Shown in pieces: positions 23,574 through 35,128 of a stretch of 64,000 nt of DNA (position 1 is the stretch's first letter; each line of letters starts with the position of its first letter). Source of the stretch: Sipunculus nudus. Its lineage: Eukaryota; Annelida; Sipuncula; Golfingiida; Sipunculidae. The notes under the pieces are model-generated. The model did no database searches and had not been told where the DNA came from. It saw only the letters and a program-made list of their open reading frames with translations. The DNA lies in contig CM049313.1 in assembly GCA_026874595.1 (NCBI GenBank), forward strand, positions 42,434,659 through 42,498,658, given 5' to 3'. The position numbers and the translations under genes are program-made.

Positions 23574-26500
23574 CAAATTTATACCAATTAGGAGTAAGGT
23601 TGTAAAAAATAAGGTATATGCTACCGTTTTAGTAATAAATGTTTCATGGTAAACTCAGAAATGGAACTAAAGTCTATCATTCTAATTATTAACATGTATT
23701 TTATTTCCGATAAACAGATCTTGTTCTCTCAATATCAGGGAGGAATGATTACTTTGGCCACCCCCCCCCCCCTTGCTAAAAATAGAAGGGAGGGGGGGGG
23801 GGGGGTCATATGCCCCCATTCCCCTGTATTGACGCCCTTGTTTACCCAGCTCGAAGGCCGACTTTGAACCTATCCCGAACATCTCGGCCTTTTCGAAAGT
23901 AACGAGTCCACTCAAAAATTTAGGTAACATTTATCAAGTGTTTTTATTGCTCTTGCTTTTTAATGTGCATTTCGTGTTGTCTCTGTTTGTTTTCTGTTGT
24001 ATGTCAAAATGATTTGAAGCACAACTGACGCTGAATTAATATCGGGCGCCAAGCACAACCTTATATCGATTCATCTCTTAAATTCAGGACAGATTTTGTT
24101 CTAGTTACAGGACCAGCCTTTGGCAAAGATATCATATATATACCTACATGCTCTTGCGACAAATTTTATGACTAAAAATAAGCAGCGTATGTCCCCCCCC
24201 CCCTATGTAACACCAGGTTTACTTGTAAGTGATTAAAAGAACATCAATTTCTGACCCTGGTACGCTCTATTTTTACTATTTGTCTTATTCCTCTCTCACG
24301 CTCCCGCCGAATCGACAAATCATAGGTTGTGAGAGAGACACCGGACAGGGTTTATACACACTTGACTTTATTCCAGATCAGTTGACATGTTGTTACAGCA
24401 AAATGGAAGTCTTTCTCCCTCAGTCTGTGCCGTCTCTCACAGTATAGCTGTGTGGGCATGCACGATACATGAGTTTTGGGACAGTCGCTCTGCTGAGAGA
24501 ACCGCCCAGTCTCTCCTCAAAGCGCGCACTATAGATAGTTTTGTTACAAAGCTTCCATGTGACATATGAGACATACATATCCATATTTCTGCATTTCGTC
24601 ATAAAAGTTCAACATTATAGGATGACCTAAAATAGGTCACAATTTCATCAGAGTCGGAAATATACTTTAAAAGTTTCATTTGATTTGATTGGTCTGAAGT
24701 ACTCTGGTAAATCATAAGTCTGAGCAGACATACATCCAGTTATAGACAATCTGCAAGTCCTATTTACAGACTCGTATAAACACAATCTACACACCTCATC
24801 ATAGAAACCAATTTAGAGCTAATTTTTGAGAGTTCATATTAAGGCTCTACAAACATACTGAATTACAGTTAGATACTTGGTCGTCTGATGAACTATTAAT
24901 AATATTTGGCTCTGTCTGAATATCAGGCCATTTACATCCTGATACCTTTTGATCGAAAAATTTGTCACAATGTTAATTTTAATTTTGAGTTTAATAACCA
25001 ATATTTAAACTTACTACCGTATAAAAATACTATGTTTAATCCAAGGGCGAAACCATGTACACAGGGGAGCATGTCCCCCTCCCCCTTATTCGACCTTGCA
25101 TGTAATGTTAAGGAAAAACTTTCGAGACACTAAATGTCTTCTAAGAAAATGATAAAGGAAAGTAATTAAAAAAACACAAATGTAAATACCAGTCATGTTT
25201 ACATTAAGTTTCATTAATGTACACTTTAATTTGCAGGTAACAATTCATACATGGAAAGATTACTATCCTTGGGGCCTTATTTGACAAATTGGCTTCGGAT
25301 AACTAGAAACTGAAGATAATGAATTATGCATCCCAAACAAATGATATTTATAAAACTCTTTCTCTTGTTTTGAGTCTTATATATAGAATGTTACAAGGAG
25401 ATATATTTGATGTAAGATAGGAAACACATTGCTCTGAGAAGTCATTTTTAACATAATCAATTTGCGAGTGTCCTAATTTTATGGACTCGGTCTTTGACTC
25501 GACTTGAACTCGGATTAGGAAGTAAGGAACTGAGTCCAGGAGGAAATGAAATCTCTTTCAGATACAATGAAGACTTATATACATGTGCTTACTACTTACA
25601 GAATATTACAGAAAAGGCTATATACCAGAAAGATTTAGCTCTGTACCGGGGCATAAATGTAACTATATACATTCAAATAAAAAGCGTATGTTTTTGAATA
25701 TTTAAATTAACATAAAAACGCACGGGATAATCTCAATTGTCCATGTTTCAATTTCTTAAAGTTTTTTTTTTTCTATATTAGACTGGACCTGGACTCGGGT
25801 TTCTGTAACTTGGACTCGAAGAGGCTGGACTGGATTCGGACTTGCACTCGCACTCCAAAAGTGTGGACACGGCTACACTTCTAGTGGACCTATTTTACCA
25901 CCGGTGAGGCCCATAATGCCATTATCGACTTCACCACTTGTAAGGCCCATAAAGCCACCATCAACTTCACCACTGGTGAGGCCCATAATGCCTTCATCAA
26001 CTTCACCACTGATGAGGCCCATAATGCCATCATCAACTACATCACTGGTGAGGCCCATAATGCCATCATCAACTTCACCACTGGTGAGCCCAATAATGCC
26101 ATCATCAACTTCACCACTGGTGAGGCCGATAATGCCATCATCAACTTCACCACTGGTGAGGCCGATAATGCCATCATCAACTACACCATTGATGAGGCCC
26201 AGAATACCATGATCAACTTCACCACTGGTGAGGCCCATTATGCAATCATCACCTACACCACTGGTGAGGCCCATAATACAATCATCAACTACACCACTGG
26301 TTAAACCCATAATGCCATCATCGACTACACCACTGGTGAGGCCGATAATGCCATCATCAACTTCACCACTGATGAGGCCCAGAATACCATCATCAACTTC
26401 ACCACTGGTGAGGCCCATTATGCAATCATCACCTACACCACTGGTGAGGCCCATAATACAATCATCAACTACACCACTGGTTAAACCCATAATGCCATCA

Positions 26501-29500
26501 TCAACTACACCACTGGTGAGGCCCTTAATGCCATCATCATCTACACCACTGGTCAGGCCCATAATGCCATCTTAAATACACTACTGGTGAGGCCGATAAT
26601 ATAATCATCTTCTTCACCACTGGTGAGCCATAAAAAGCCATCATCAACTTCACCACTGGTAATGACTATAAAATTGCATCCAAGGTTATTGCAGAAAGAA
26701 TAAAGAAAATTCTACCTTCAATTATTAGTTCAGATCAACATGGTTTTATTAAAGGCAGATATATAGGGGAAGCATTGAGAACAATTTTAGACACAATAGA
26801 ATATCTTAAGATAATAGATCAACAAGGGATACTTCTCAGTGTGGATTTTGAAAAAGCTTTTGATTCATTGGAATGGAATTATATGATAGAGGTTTTGAAA
26901 TTATTTAATTTTGGGTCAAACTTTTTTACACTAACATAAGTTCATGCATAATGAACAATGGATACTCCACAGGTTATTTCTTAGTAGAGAGAGGTGTGCG
27001 TCAAGGGGATCCACTCTCCCCATATTTATTTATTATCTGTATTGAAATATTAGCAGAGAAAATACGACAGAATAATCAAATTAAAGGTATCCCTTTAAAT
27101 AACCAGAATATTCTTAAATGCGTACTTTACGCAGATGACTTAACAGCTCTAATTAAAGATGAAAATTCAGCCATCAAACTCATGAAATTATTATCATCAT
27201 TCTCCAAAATATCTGGTCTTAAAGTAAATGAAGAAAAGTCAGAAGCAATGCAGATAGGTTCAAAACTAAATTCAAAATTTACTTCAGTTCTGAATTTTAA
27301 AGATTGTTTAAAACTGCTTCTTGTTTATATAACAAAAAATAAAATAGATATGGCTGAAAAGAATATTAAACCAAAACTCCTTGAAGTTAAACAAAGTTTG
27401 TACATGTGGAGGCTCAGAGATTTGACTTTGAGTGGACGAATTTTATTATCAAAGTCACTTGGCTATTCAAAATTTCAATATATTGCTTCAGTCATCGACA
27501 TACCAAAAAATTACATAAGAGAAATAGAAAGAGAGTTATTCAAATTTATATGGAAAGGGAAAAGAAAGGGGCGGATAAAACGAAGAACTTTGATGGAAGA
27601 TTATGACAATGGAGGTCAGAAGATAATAAATGTACAATGTATGATAGACGCACAGAAAGTTATGTGGACAAAACGGTATGTGTACGGTGGGTGTAAACAA
27701 TGGAAAGAAGTGGTAGATTTGATTTTTAAAAGGTATGGTGGACTGTCATTTCTCCTCCATTGTAATTATTCGGTTACCAGATTACAAAATTTACAAACCT
27801 TTTATTTGGATTTATTGAAAGTATGGGAGGTTATACGTCTTAGAACAAGTAGTGAAATAGTATGGAATAATAAAAATATAATGGTAACTGGAAAAACTGT
27901 ATATAATCAAAATTTTTTGAAAGCAGGTTTGAGGTATATTACAGATTTGGTGGATCAAGATAAGAAAATCATTCCCTTTTCTGAGTGGATAAAAAGAGGT
28001 TGTAAAACTAAATGGTATATACTCTGGAGAAGCATTATCTCTCAGACCAAAACTATGATAAACCAGTTTGACACTCACAAAAATATTGAAAATATGGAAA
28101 ACTTAAGTTATTTTGTTAAATTCTCCAGTAAACAACTTTCAGAAATAAATGCTAAATTTATTTACTCAAACCTGCTGAGGGAAATACCAATAGAAATGAG
28201 CGCTGGAGTCAAGACACATAGCAAAATGTATAACTTTACAGATGAACAGTGGAAAAATATATATGAATTGCCAAGAAAAACTCACAAGAGATAAAAAACT
28301 TCAAGAATTACAATATAGAATTATTCATAGGGTATTGACCTTAAATGACTGGCTGTATAAATGTAAAATAGTAGAAACTGACCAATGTTCTTTTTGTGAA
28401 GGGGAAGAGGAAAATTTGGAACATTTCTTATTCAAGTGTAGAATTAGCAAAACATTTTGGCATGAAGTTGAAACATGTAAAATATTTTCTTTTAATATAA
28501 GATGGGCAGAATATATGAACAATGTTATATTGGGAATAACAGAAGAAAACAATTTAAGAAAACTGGAAAACATTGTAGTATTAATAGTGAAAAAATACCT
28601 GTATGATTGTAGATAGAGTAATGTTAATCCAACTATTCACAGCTTTATTCACAGATTGAAAAAGTACTATGATATTGAGAGAAAAATTGCAGAAAAACAT
28701 GGATGTTTGACAGAATTTCAAGAAACCTGGAAATATTGTAACTTTGATTTGATTTAAAACTAATCAACTTTAATGAAGTATATTTATATGCTCATCATAA
28801 GTTCATACATATGAACATGAACGTGCTTTAACTTGTGTATGTGTAACACTGTGCTATGTTTGTTATTTGTTCTCTGTATATGTATTTTGTCATAGTTTTG
28901 TATATGTTTATTTGTATAATTAAAATAAAAAAAAATAAAAAAAATAAAAAAAAAAACTTCACCACTGGTGAGGCCCAAAATACCATCATCAGCTTCATTA
29001 CTGGTGAGGCCCATAATACAATCATCAACTACACCATTGGTTAAACCCATAATGCCATCATCAACTACACCACTGGTGAGGCCCTTAATGCCATCATCAA
29101 CTACACCACTGGTGGTCCCATAAAGCCATCATCAAATACACCACAGGTGAGGCCCATAATCATCAACTACACCACTTGTGAGCCCAGTAATGCCATAATC
29201 ATCTACACCACTGGTCAGGCCCATAATGCCATCTTAAATACACTACTGGTGAGGCCGATAATACAATCATCTTCTACACCACTTGTGAGGCCGATAATGC
29301 AATCATCAACTACACCTCTGGTGAGGCCCATAATGCCATCATCAACTACACCACTGGTGAGGCCCATAATGCCATAATCTAATACACAACAGATGAGGCC
29401 AATAATGCCATCATCAACTACACCACTGGTGAGGCCTATAATGCCATCATCACCTAAACCACTGGTGAGGCCCATAATGCCATCATCAACTACACCACTG

Positions 29501-32500
29501 GTGAGGTCACTAATGCCACCATCAACTTCACCACTTGTGAGGCCCACCATGCAGTCATCAACTACACCACTTGTGAGCCCAGTAATGCAATCATCATCTA
29601 CACCACTGGTCAGGCCCATAATGCCATCTTAAATACACTACTGGTGAGGCCGATAATACAATCATCAACTACACCACTTGTGAGGCCGATAATGCCATCA
29701 TCAACTACACCTCTGGTGAGGCCCATAATACCATCATCAACTACACCACTGGTGAGCCATAAAATGCCATCATCAACTTCACCACTGGTGAGGCCCAAAA
29801 TACCATCATCAGCTTCACCACTTGTGAGGCCCATAATACAATCATCAACTACACCACTGGTTAGACCCATTATGCCATCATCAACTACACCACTGGTGAG
29901 GCCCATAAAGCCATCATCAAATACACCACAGGTGAGGCCCATAATGCAATCATCAACTACACCACTTGTGAGCCAGGTAATGCCATCATCATCTACACCA
30001 CTGGTCAGGCCCATAATGCCATCTTAAATACACTACTGGTGAGGCCGATAATACAATCATCTTCTACACCACTTATGAGGCCGATAATGCCATCATCAAC
30101 TACACCTCTGGTGAGGCCCATAATGCCATCATCAACTACATCACGGATGAGGCCCATAATGCCATCATCTAATACACAACAGATGAGGCCAATAATGCCA
30201 TCATCAACTACACCAATGGTGAGGCCTGTAATGCCATCATCACCTACACCACTATATAATGCTATCATCACCTGTTTTCCTTTCTCCAAGTAGTATCTGA
30301 GGTAGCGGTTGTTGAGAAGCATGCCCTGTCCTTCATCTTGTTCACCGTCCACCATGCATCCCCGAACAAGGACACTATTCCCGCTCAGGAGCAGCATGAG
30401 TACACCGAGGCCTACGCCGTGAGTCAGCAAACAGCTAAAAAATCAACTCATACACATCTGCATACTGATATATCTTTAATCTTAAGAAGAAAACGATGAT
30501 GCGCGATACGAGAGAATCGGAGACCCCAGCTCGAGGCGCTCATCTGTCATCAGGCCTACAGTATTAATTAGGAGCAAGTATTAATCAGGGGAAAGTCAAA
30601 AGACTCAAAGTTACCATGCAGTCAATGCAAAAAAGAATAGTTTTTTTTTTCAAGTACTTGTTAAAAAAATCAGTACGGACGGCTGAATTTGTTTACTTTT
30701 ATATTATAGGTTATCAGATAAATTTTCCACTGGATTAGGGAAAACACGTGAAAGTAACAGGAGTTTTAGTTATACAGATAATAGCATAAGAAAGGTAAGG
30801 AAAATATTATCACTGCTGCACCATCAAGTACAGTGAACTTATCCTGATGGACGTTAAAATGCTAATCTACATTATAGCTTTCAGATTCCCGGACCGCCGT
30901 CATATTTCTTTCACAGAGTCCTCGATATGTTTTTAATTAAACGGATCAACGTTAAAACTGTGACACAGACTCAAGGGACTTTAATCAGCCACAATATTTA
31001 TATGGACCTTAAGTTAAAAGAAATATTTGAGTGTTGACTATTCCTTATATACTGATAAACTTTTTATTTATTCTGATTCTACTGGATTGGGTACAATCAC
31101 GGACTACTAATATACATTAACATACTGATATATAAACGCATTATAGAACGATTGACACTAAACATGGAATCCGTTCTAAGGAGAGTCAATTACTATTACA
31201 TAATGTTACGGTTTTGCCCATTACCAGCAACTGTAATTTGTTTAATGTTTTATCAAAATTAAATTCATAGATTACAAATGCTTTCATTGTGCTCATAGTA
31301 CTGGTCAACAACCACAATATAACATGGATGTTAAAAGATGAGGGTAGGCAGAAGGTTCAAGCCTATATATACTCGTCGATTAATTTCAGGATTCCTTCTT
31401 CTCATACATTCATTACTCTTCGGCCTTTTAAAATCAGTTCGGCTTATTCAGACAATAGGATTTTTTTAACTCAGGCGAATTAATTTCAAAAGCGTAGTGA
31501 ATGCTTCTAATGTACATTCTAATTTATTAGCATTTTTGTCACTTTGGGCATATGTTTGCTAACTTCTTAGATCTTGATCACAATATGCGCTAAATGTATT
31601 GAATTCGTATGACAGCACTTCGTACATATTTTTTCATCAGTTATTGGATGATCTCACATACAATATGACGAACATGATGTCAGGGCTGGATTGAAGTGTG
31701 GTCTGATTCATTTAAATACAAATGCAAATACTATGTTGCATCCCAGATGCAAATATAAATGTTTTGTCAGTCATTGCATTTGAATGCAAATGCATTAAAA
31801 TATTTTCATATAGCAATGAAAGTACAAACACTGTATCAACCATTCATTTGAATGTAAATGCATTCAGATATCTTCAAATGCAATTACAACTGCTGTATCA
31901 ATCATTGCATGCATCTTAATGCAAATGCATAATTTTCAGGCAATTTAATTTGAATGAAAAGAGTTTAAGTATAAATATACGGCATTCCTATTTAATTGAA
32001 AACTAAGCACAGATTTATGAATAAAAACATGTCTTAATCATAATTAGATTTATTCTTGCTGTCTAGTTACACGTTGGTACACTTACTGGATTGTATTATG
32101 AGGAATTAACAATTATAAATGCAAGTATACAAATGTGAATTATACTTGACACCCATGAGTGATTCAAACATGCAAACGTAGCAAGATTTGTAAAGAATCA
32201 AACACAATTTGCACTCAGGTACACGCGTATTAAATTTCTTTCAAATAATTTCTCTCAAAACATAACAGGAAAATGAGTAATTTAGTGGTTAATTAAATAT
32301 TCAAACAGATTGTTGTTGAACTTGACCTTCACAGAATAATAAACTATCAATACTGCTTAAATTTTTCAAGGAATCTGGATTTGACATTTGACTCATATTT
32401 CAAATGCAAATGCATAGCATTTTCCCTCAAACGCAAATGTAAATGCAAATGCACTTCATCAACATTGCATTTAAATGCAAATGCCGGCTTATCAAGATCG

Positions 32501-35107
32501 CTGCAGTGAAATGCGACTACGAATGTGCTAACTTTCAATTCAAGTACAAATGTATTTAGATCCATCGTTACTTGATATAGAACTAATTATTTTAATATAC
32601 ACTTACCTGTTTGTCAGGTTGTCCGGCCATATGTAAATATTACAAGAGAGCCAGCATCCCCTCCAAATAAGAACAGCTGACGAATTGGTAAAGAAATGAA
32701 AAATGTCCTCAGCAGCAACTTTAACCAAGAACCATCTTTCCAGCCTTCCCGACACACATTTCATGGGCCACTGTAGCAGTACACAAAGGCAATATAAACA
32801 GTAGCCAATGCCCAGACTCCACCAAGCTGATACCTCGAGGCTCTCAGGGAACAATAAGTTGTCCGCAAGAGACCAAAGTCCACGCCAATAAAACACAATA
32901 AGACTAGCCATGAGACAGTGGGTAAACAAATGATCCAATAAATACTTCTCCCGGTCCGACGGCTGAAAATATTAATTATAATAACAATAATAATTGCAAT
33001 AATAATAATAATAATAATAACAATAATAATAATAATAATTAGAAAAGCGTGCGATATTGGAACGCAAGACCGTTGCGGAAGATTGTGATATGGAACTTCA
33101 ATTAAACCTGTGTAATTCCTTGGAAATTTTTAATTAAATATTTTGACAAACGACCTGTACATCGTGGTATTGCTGTACTTGACTTTTAACATAACGAACA
33201 GCAACCATGCCTGTTCTGTATTTCTTAATGTATCGCCTTCCCTTCAGGAAAATTCAGTAAGAGTGTCCTGAAAATCTGTGAAAGACCTACTTGTTTAATA
33301 AAACAACAGAAGTTATAATACTGCCTGGATTAGTCAATAATAGTTGTGCAAAAAAATATAGTTTATACATGGATTTTTTGGTTTTATACAGGAAATAAGG
33401 GTTAAATTGACTGCCATAAAAAAGGCATTCTTGATGAAACGTCTATGCTCTGACTACCACACTTCCAACAAGAAGTATTCATCCATGATGTAGGTTTCCT
33501 TACATTTCACGTAATCATTATTCCATGAATTTTAACTGAAGTAATTCCATAATTAAAGAAAATTATTAGATCTAAATCCAGATTGATTTAGCTTCATTAT
33601 TGTTGAAGTTCTAAAATATTTGAAGTAAAAACTAATGTATGTATATACATCAGTACACATGTACAGGGGCGGATCCAAGATTTAGGAAAAGGGGGGGTTG
33701 TCCAACCCAGGAAGACAAATGAAAACCCTAAAAAAAGGTCCTCAGGTCTGAAAAGGGGGGGTTGGGGTGGTCCAAAGGCAAAATTTTGTCTGAAGCCCTT
33801 AACAAGGCCAACAGGCCTTATGTGAACCTGTGCAGTGAGATTACACCAGGTAAATGCTTCAGTGCTGGACCATTACTTTTCAAGAACAGGCATGTGTAAC
33901 ATGTATATTAACAATGCAAGTACTAAACACTTAGAACAAGAAACAAACAAACATCACTGCTGAAATTCTAGCATGGGTGCACACAACACAAAAACTAGAA
34001 TACGGGTAGTCAACAAGCGACTACCTGTATCCGCCAAAATCCGAGTTGGACGGGTGAAGTGAGGCATGGATTGAGTGGCATGGGGAAACAGAGTGAGGTG
34101 TATTGCATAATAGCCTGGATGTCTGCAGCCGAAATGTGTATGTCGGTTGTGCCACCTACCACAAAATCCAGAAAGCTGTCCAAGATGTATAAACATGCAA
34201 AATTTAAGGCAGACAAGTCAAACCGCTACTGAGATTTGAGTGATTTAGCCCACGGCAGACAAATAGACGGACGCTGGGCAAAAATGGTGGCAGGTGGCGC
34301 CACCACTTATATATGTATACCACCACTTATATGTGTATACTGCCTTTTCAAGTCGCCTATTTAGGACTCGAAATCAACTATAATAGGCTAAATCTTTCTT
34401 AAAAGTGCCAATTAAGTTCCCTAACGTTTCTAACTTCGTTTCACTTTTCTGCCATATTTTCATATTACCCCTGTGTTTTCCTGTCTAGATAAAAGTTTTT
34501 TTTTTCTGAACTCCCGAAGGACTGGAAACCTGTTGTAAGAAAGAGAGTTCACAAACAGATGACTTACATTGGTTTTGAATCTTGTGGTACACTGAAAGAA
34601 AGCTGGTCCCGTGTCCTGCGAGATGACCACGGGAGGTGCGAAAGCATTGATAGAAGTTCGCAGTAGTGCCATGGTGACCCAACCGCCTGCCATACTCAGA
34701 GCAGACGAAAGTATACCAGTCCCCGTGTAGTGGTCCCATAAAAGCCATACGCCTCTCCACAAGTTCACAATTATAAATCCAAAAACATACGTGTAAATAT
34801 GGTTTACTACAAGCCACAATGACCATCTGATTCCTTGAAAGTATTCCGTTAATCGGTGGCTAATTAAACCAAAAATCAACAAAGCTGGCCCGCCGATGGC
34901 TGCCGAACTCCACGCGCTGTACTCCATGTTGTTAGGGAACAAATATATATCCATTAAAACCCACGTTCCCCTCCAGTATGCCACAGTCAATGGCGCAAAA
35001 ATCAAACCTGATAACAGGGAGTCGAGAAAGGCAAAAAGGATATCCCGGCGACCCATGCCGAATTCTGCTATTTTTCTTATATGTAGATCCTCTCCGAATA
35101 GGCCCAA
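22717..35107 (-). CDS. Fuseless-like multipass membrane protein, copy 2 (spliced gene)
   Basis: Paralogue of the gene at 2381-6920, with exons 34568-~35107, 32607-32962, 30272-30434 and, by inference, 22717-22836. All four WRGxW repeats are intact (AYWRGTW, NLWRGVW, FYWRGLW, LIWRGCW). Exons B and C have exactly the lengths of copy 1 (356 and 163 nt) and the same phases. Counting from the Met at 35056 gives 163+173+39 = 375 residues, the same total as copy 1. The 7.4-kb last intron contains a 36-bp minisatellite and a LINE in the opposite orientation. The true 5' end is not resolved: the reading frame stays open upstream of 35056 to a stop near 35128 without a clear ATG. Role by family knowledge: presynaptic multipass membrane protein; function here is inferred. 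Confidence 0.72.
22837..25884 (-). other. Part of the last intron of Fuseless-like copy 2
   Basis: AT-rich, with a (TA)n run, a facing poly-C/poly-G pair (23762-23806) and degenerate GGACTCG-type text at 25480-25860. No gene seen on either strand. Confidence 0.35.
23522..23571. repeat. (TA)n microsatellite
   Basis: Uninterrupted TA run in the last intron of Fuseless-like copy 2. Confidence 0.95.
26951..28294 (+). pseudogene. Reverse transcriptase fragment, L1/Tx1-type
   Basis: Longest intact part of the LINE above, 447 codons. It includes the QGDPLSP block, YADD, and thumb-region text LKVNEEKSEAM and LTLSGRILLSKSLGYSKFQY. The upstream palm/finger part lies in another frame before 26940. The downstream zinc knuckle is in the frame at 28242-28616. 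Confidence 0.8.
28242..28616 (+). pseudogene. C-terminal part of the same LINE ORF2
   Basis: It continues the protein after a frameshift near 28270, with LNDWLYKCKIVETDQCSFC and a LEHFLFKC knuckle, and a further short piece after the stop at 28616 to about 28755. Confidence 0.7.
30272..30434 (-). CDS. Fuseless-like copy 2, exon C
   Basis: The acceptor is ttgattttttag. The exon reads CLLTHGVGLGVLM, GNSVLVRGC and NNRYLRYYL and ends AAACAG before GTGATG. It is 163 nt and phase 0 at its 3' end, as in copy 1. The frame stays open past the donor into the adjoining 36-bp repeats, so an intron-retained product is conceivable but not shown. Confidence 0.73.
30435..32606 (-). other. B-C intron of Fuseless-like copy 2
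   Basis: No gene seen. Two clusters of ATGCAAAT octamers are listed separately. Confidence 0.5.
31722..32482. promoter_or_regulatory. Clusters of ATGCAAAT octamers
   Basis: Perfect octamers occur at 31722, 31747, 31784, 31919, 32404, 32443 and 32475, often inside longer GCATTTGAATGCAAATGCATT-like palindromic text. ATGCAAAT is the classic POU/Oct factor site. The clusters may be regulatory or simply a degenerate short satellite. Confidence 0.35.
32607..32962 (-). CDS. Fuseless-like copy 2, exon B
   Basis: The exon starts PSDREKY after acceptor attttcag and contains FYWRGLW and LIWRGCW. It ends DNLTN plus two bases before consensus donor GTAAGT (32606-32601). At 356 nt it has the same length and phase as exon B of copy 1. 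Confidence 0.78.
32963..34567 (-). other. A-B intron of Fuseless-like copy 2
   Basis: Holds an imperfect (AAT)n stretch near 32975-33040, a dispersed GGGGCGGATCCAAGATTT repeat near 33665, and a truncated family C element. Confidence 0.5.
33994..34304 (+). mobile_element. Family C element, truncated copy
   Basis: It begins ACTAGAATACGGGTAGTC and shares the next ~120 bp with 51368 onward, including TATCCGCCAAAATC. It ends at a GGTGGCGCCACC palindrome (34293-34304) and lacks the 3' hairpin. Confidence 0.6.
34568..35107 (-). CDS. Fuseless-like copy 2, exon A
   Basis: The reading frame runs through GMGRRDILFAFLDSLLSG, AYWRGTW and NLWRGVW to TTRFKTN, then donor GTAAGT (34567-34562), phase 0. The Met at 35056 aligns with the copy 1 Met at 6895. 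Sequence 5' of it (HIRKIAEFG) aligns loosely with RLRKLPFI of copy 1, so part of it may be coding. The 5' boundary given is the limit of the visible open frame and not a proven splice site. Confidence 0.65.
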
Positions 35108-35128
35108 ACGAAGGTTTATACTATATTA

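Larger units (their letters stand above)
26661..28954 (+). mobile_element. 5'-truncated LINE inserted in the minisatellite
   Basis: The element is flanked by a 15-bp direct repeat AACTTCACCACTGGT (26646-26660 and 28955-28969) and ends in an A-rich tail. It begins inside the reverse transcriptase (KVIAERIKKILP, DQHGFIKGR, VDFEKAFDSLEW) and continues through GVRQGDPLSPYLF and the catalytic YADD (27128-27139) to a C-terminal C-x2-C-x7-H-x4-C knuckle (CSFCEGEEENLEHFLFKC). The motif set resembles the L1/Tx1 group. The frame breaks near 26935 and 28270, so it is dead. Opposite orientation to the host gene. Confidence 0.85.
25885..30271. repeat. 36-bp minisatellite (interrupted by a LINE)
   Basis: The unit is 36 bp, with core phrase CCACTGGTGAGGCCCATAA and CATCATCAACTACA between cores. 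Because 36 is a multiple of three, both strands stay open over long stretches: MGLTSGVVDDGI on minus and RPIMPSSTTPLV on plus. These ORFs are consequences of the repeat and not evidence of a gene. Higher-order periods are visible: a 180-bp block (five units) repeats at about 26228 and 26408, and blocks of about 390-400 bp repeat at 29217, 29617 and 30007. The array abuts the donor of exon C of Fuseless-like copy 2. The LINE at 26661-28954 splits it. Confidence 0.9.

Noticed and set aside
25873-26562. 229-codon minus-strand ORF of MGLTSGVVDDGI repeats as a repeat protein gene
   Set aside because: It is the translation of a 36-bp minisatellite that is open in both strands; there is no start context, no splice link shown, and it lies in an intron.
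25885-30271. CRISPR array
   Set aside because: Repeats are directly tandem at 36 bp without unique spacers, in a eukaryotic intron.
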